64,000 nucleotides of DNA from Casuarina equisetifolia. Its lineage: Eukaryota > Streptophyta > Magnoliopsida > Fagales > Casuarinaceae. The notes beneath the pieces were generated by a model. It was not told the DNA's origin. It made no database searches and saw only the letters and a program-made list of their open reading frames with translations. The DNA lies in contig CM052362.1 of NCBI GenBank assembly GCA_028551475.1, positions 10,663,354 through 10,727,353 on the forward strand, given 5' to 3'. Positions 62,525-64,000 of this stretch are shown here, piece after piece (positions within the stretch are counted from its first letter, which is position 1; the number at the start of each line of letters is the position of its first letter). A program made the position numbers and the translations under genes.

Positions 62525-64000
62525 ATTCCATATGTCCATTTCTCAAGCACAATCCAAACCAGCCTCATGCTGACAAAACTCAAACTTTTCTCACCATAAA
62601 GCCTTTGTCATCATATCAGAACCATTATCCTCAGTATGTACCTTTTCAAGTGCAGCCTCTTTGGTTTCCATGATATCTCGTATCTAATGATATCTTACAT
62701 CAATATGTTTTGACCTTTGATGAAAAGTAGAGTTCTTAGCAAGACGTATAGCACTTTCACTATCACAAAATAGCACATACCTTTCTTGCACGAAACCAAG
62801 TTCTTTTATGAATTCCTTTATCCAAAGCAACTCTTTACATGCTTCCGTTGTTGTAATAAATTCTGTTTCTGTTGTTGATAGAGCAATACATTTTTGTAAT
62901 CTTGATTGCCATGCCACAGCTCCTCCTGAAAACTTAATCAAGTAGCCTAAAGTAGATCTTCTATTATCAATATCTCCTGTCATGTCAGAATCTGTATATC
63001 CCACAAGAATAGGCTTATCACTCCCAAATGAAAGTTTCAAACTAGAAGTGCCTTGAAGATACCTTAGAATCCACTTCACTGCATTCCAATGTTCTCTTCC
63101 AGGATTAAAAGTAAATCTACTAACTACTCCAACTGCATGAGCTATATCTGGCCTTGTACAAATCATTGCATACATTAAACAACCAACAGCCGAAGCATAA
63201 GGAACTCTTTCCATATCTTTTCTGTCTTCCTCATCTGCAGGATATTGTTTCTTACTAAGCTTAAAGTGTGTAGCAAGAGGCGTGCTCACCACTTTAGCTT
63301 TATCCATACAAAACCTTTGAAGCACTTTCTTGATGTACTCCTCTTGAGACAACCATAACTTCTTAGCTTTTCTATCACGACTGACTCTCATACCAAGAAT
63401 TTGCTTCACTGAGCCTAAGTCTTTCATTGAGAATGACTTACTTAACTCCTGCTTCAACTTTTCAATTCTTGCAGCGTTCTTACCAACTATAAGCATGTCA
63501 TCTACATAAAGTAGTAAAATGATAAAGTCATCATCTGAGAACTTCTGCACAAACACATAATGATCAGAATTTGTCTTCTTATAGGCTTGCTCCCTCATAA
63601 AAGACTCAAATTTTTGATACCATTGTCTCGGTGCCTGTTTTAAGCCATATAAACTTTTCTTTAGCTTGCAAACATAGTTCTCTTTACTTTTTTCTTTAAA
63701 ACCCTCTGGTTGCTCCATATAAATTTCTTCATTTAGGTCACCATGAAGAAAAGCAGTCTTTACATCCATTTGCTCAATTTCAAGATCAAGACTGGCAGAC
63801 AATCCCAAAACCACTTAAATTGAGGACATTTTCACAACAGGTGAGAAAATCTCATCATAATCAATTCCATTTTTCTGATTGAAACCTTTAACAACTAGTC
63901 TAGCTTTGTATCGGGGTTGTGAAGAATTTTCATCATGCTTCAATCTATAAATCTAACGATTCTTCAAAGCTTTCTTGCCCTTAGGCAATGTCACCAACTC
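62525..64000 (-). pseudogene. Tork-like copia RT and RNase H, nearly intact
   Basis: A 376-codon frame (63814-62684) holds RT and RNase H: EQMDVKTAFLHGDLNEEIYM, SLYGLKQAPRQWYQKF, the catalytic YVDD at 63508-63497, then KHWILRYLQGT-type connection residues, and RNase H with RRSTLGYLIK, ALSTTETEFI and SKHIDVRYH. Upstream residues continue in frame to the window edge but are broken by a TAA (63817-63815) and a TAG (63955-63953). A TAG just after RYH and a later TGA break the C-terminus. Four stops in about 490 codons mark it as much younger than the other pol copies here. Confidence 0.9.

Larger units (their letters stand above)
61782..64000 (-). mobile_element. Ty1-copia element, Tork-like, 3' part (5' end beyond window)
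   Basis: From right to left: pol (64000 to about 62525), a polypurine tract (minus GGCTGAAGGGGGAGAAT) and a 3' LTR (62495-61782). It is inserted in the Ale-like protease/integrase region. The left flank at the junction is GAGTG; its partner duplication would lie outside the window. Confidence 0.85.

Overview
This is nuclear DNA from a flowering plant, most likely a dicot. The coding genes have many short GT-AG introns and AT-rich non-coding DNA. The genes are plant types: a chloroplast-division dynamin, cytosolic fructose-1,6-bisphosphatase, and an actin with the plant intron positions and a leader intron just before the ATG. The long spacers are filled with plant LTR retrotransposons and tRNA-derived SINEs. 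I cannot name the species from sequence alone. No bacterial operon, CRISPR array or rRNA is visible.

Layout. Position 1 to 8 kb holds the 3' end of an ARC5/DRP5B-type dynamin gene (+), two SINE-like relics, a weak copia relic, and a two-exon gene (-) for a small N-myristoylated, Glu/Ala/Lys-rich repeat protein. From 8 to 13 kb the DNA is AT-rich with diverged local repeats and no recognisable gene. From 13 to 36 kb is a nested retrotransposon block. It contains a complete but dead SIRE-like copia element (14332-23063, minus), a decayed Ty3/gypsy element (about 23.4-29.2 kb, plus) cut by a solo LTR, a copia fragment on the minus strand, and a second copia pseudogene on the plus strand. That last pseudogene is split by a solo LTR that is itself split by another solo LTR. 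All the large LTRs here are one family and share a 25-nt palindrome.

From 36.8 to 58.9 kb is a gene-rich stretch: intronless DPH1 (+, diphthamide synthesis), NDC80 (-, kinetochore), cytosolic FBPase (-, sucrose synthesis/gluconeogenesis) and actin (-). A SINE with clear target-site duplications lies between DPH1 and NDC80. From 59.4 kb to the end, an Ale/Retrofit-like copia element (+) is truncated by a Tork-like copia element (-) that runs out of the window.

The genes do not form a pathway; they are independent housekeeping loci. The points most worth checking are a one-base deletion in FBPase exon 8 that would truncate the enzyme, the palindrome conserved across all LTR copies, the three-level nested insertion with matching target-site duplications, and the lineage-specific-looking myristoylated repeat protein. 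I see no convincing new multi-gene system.
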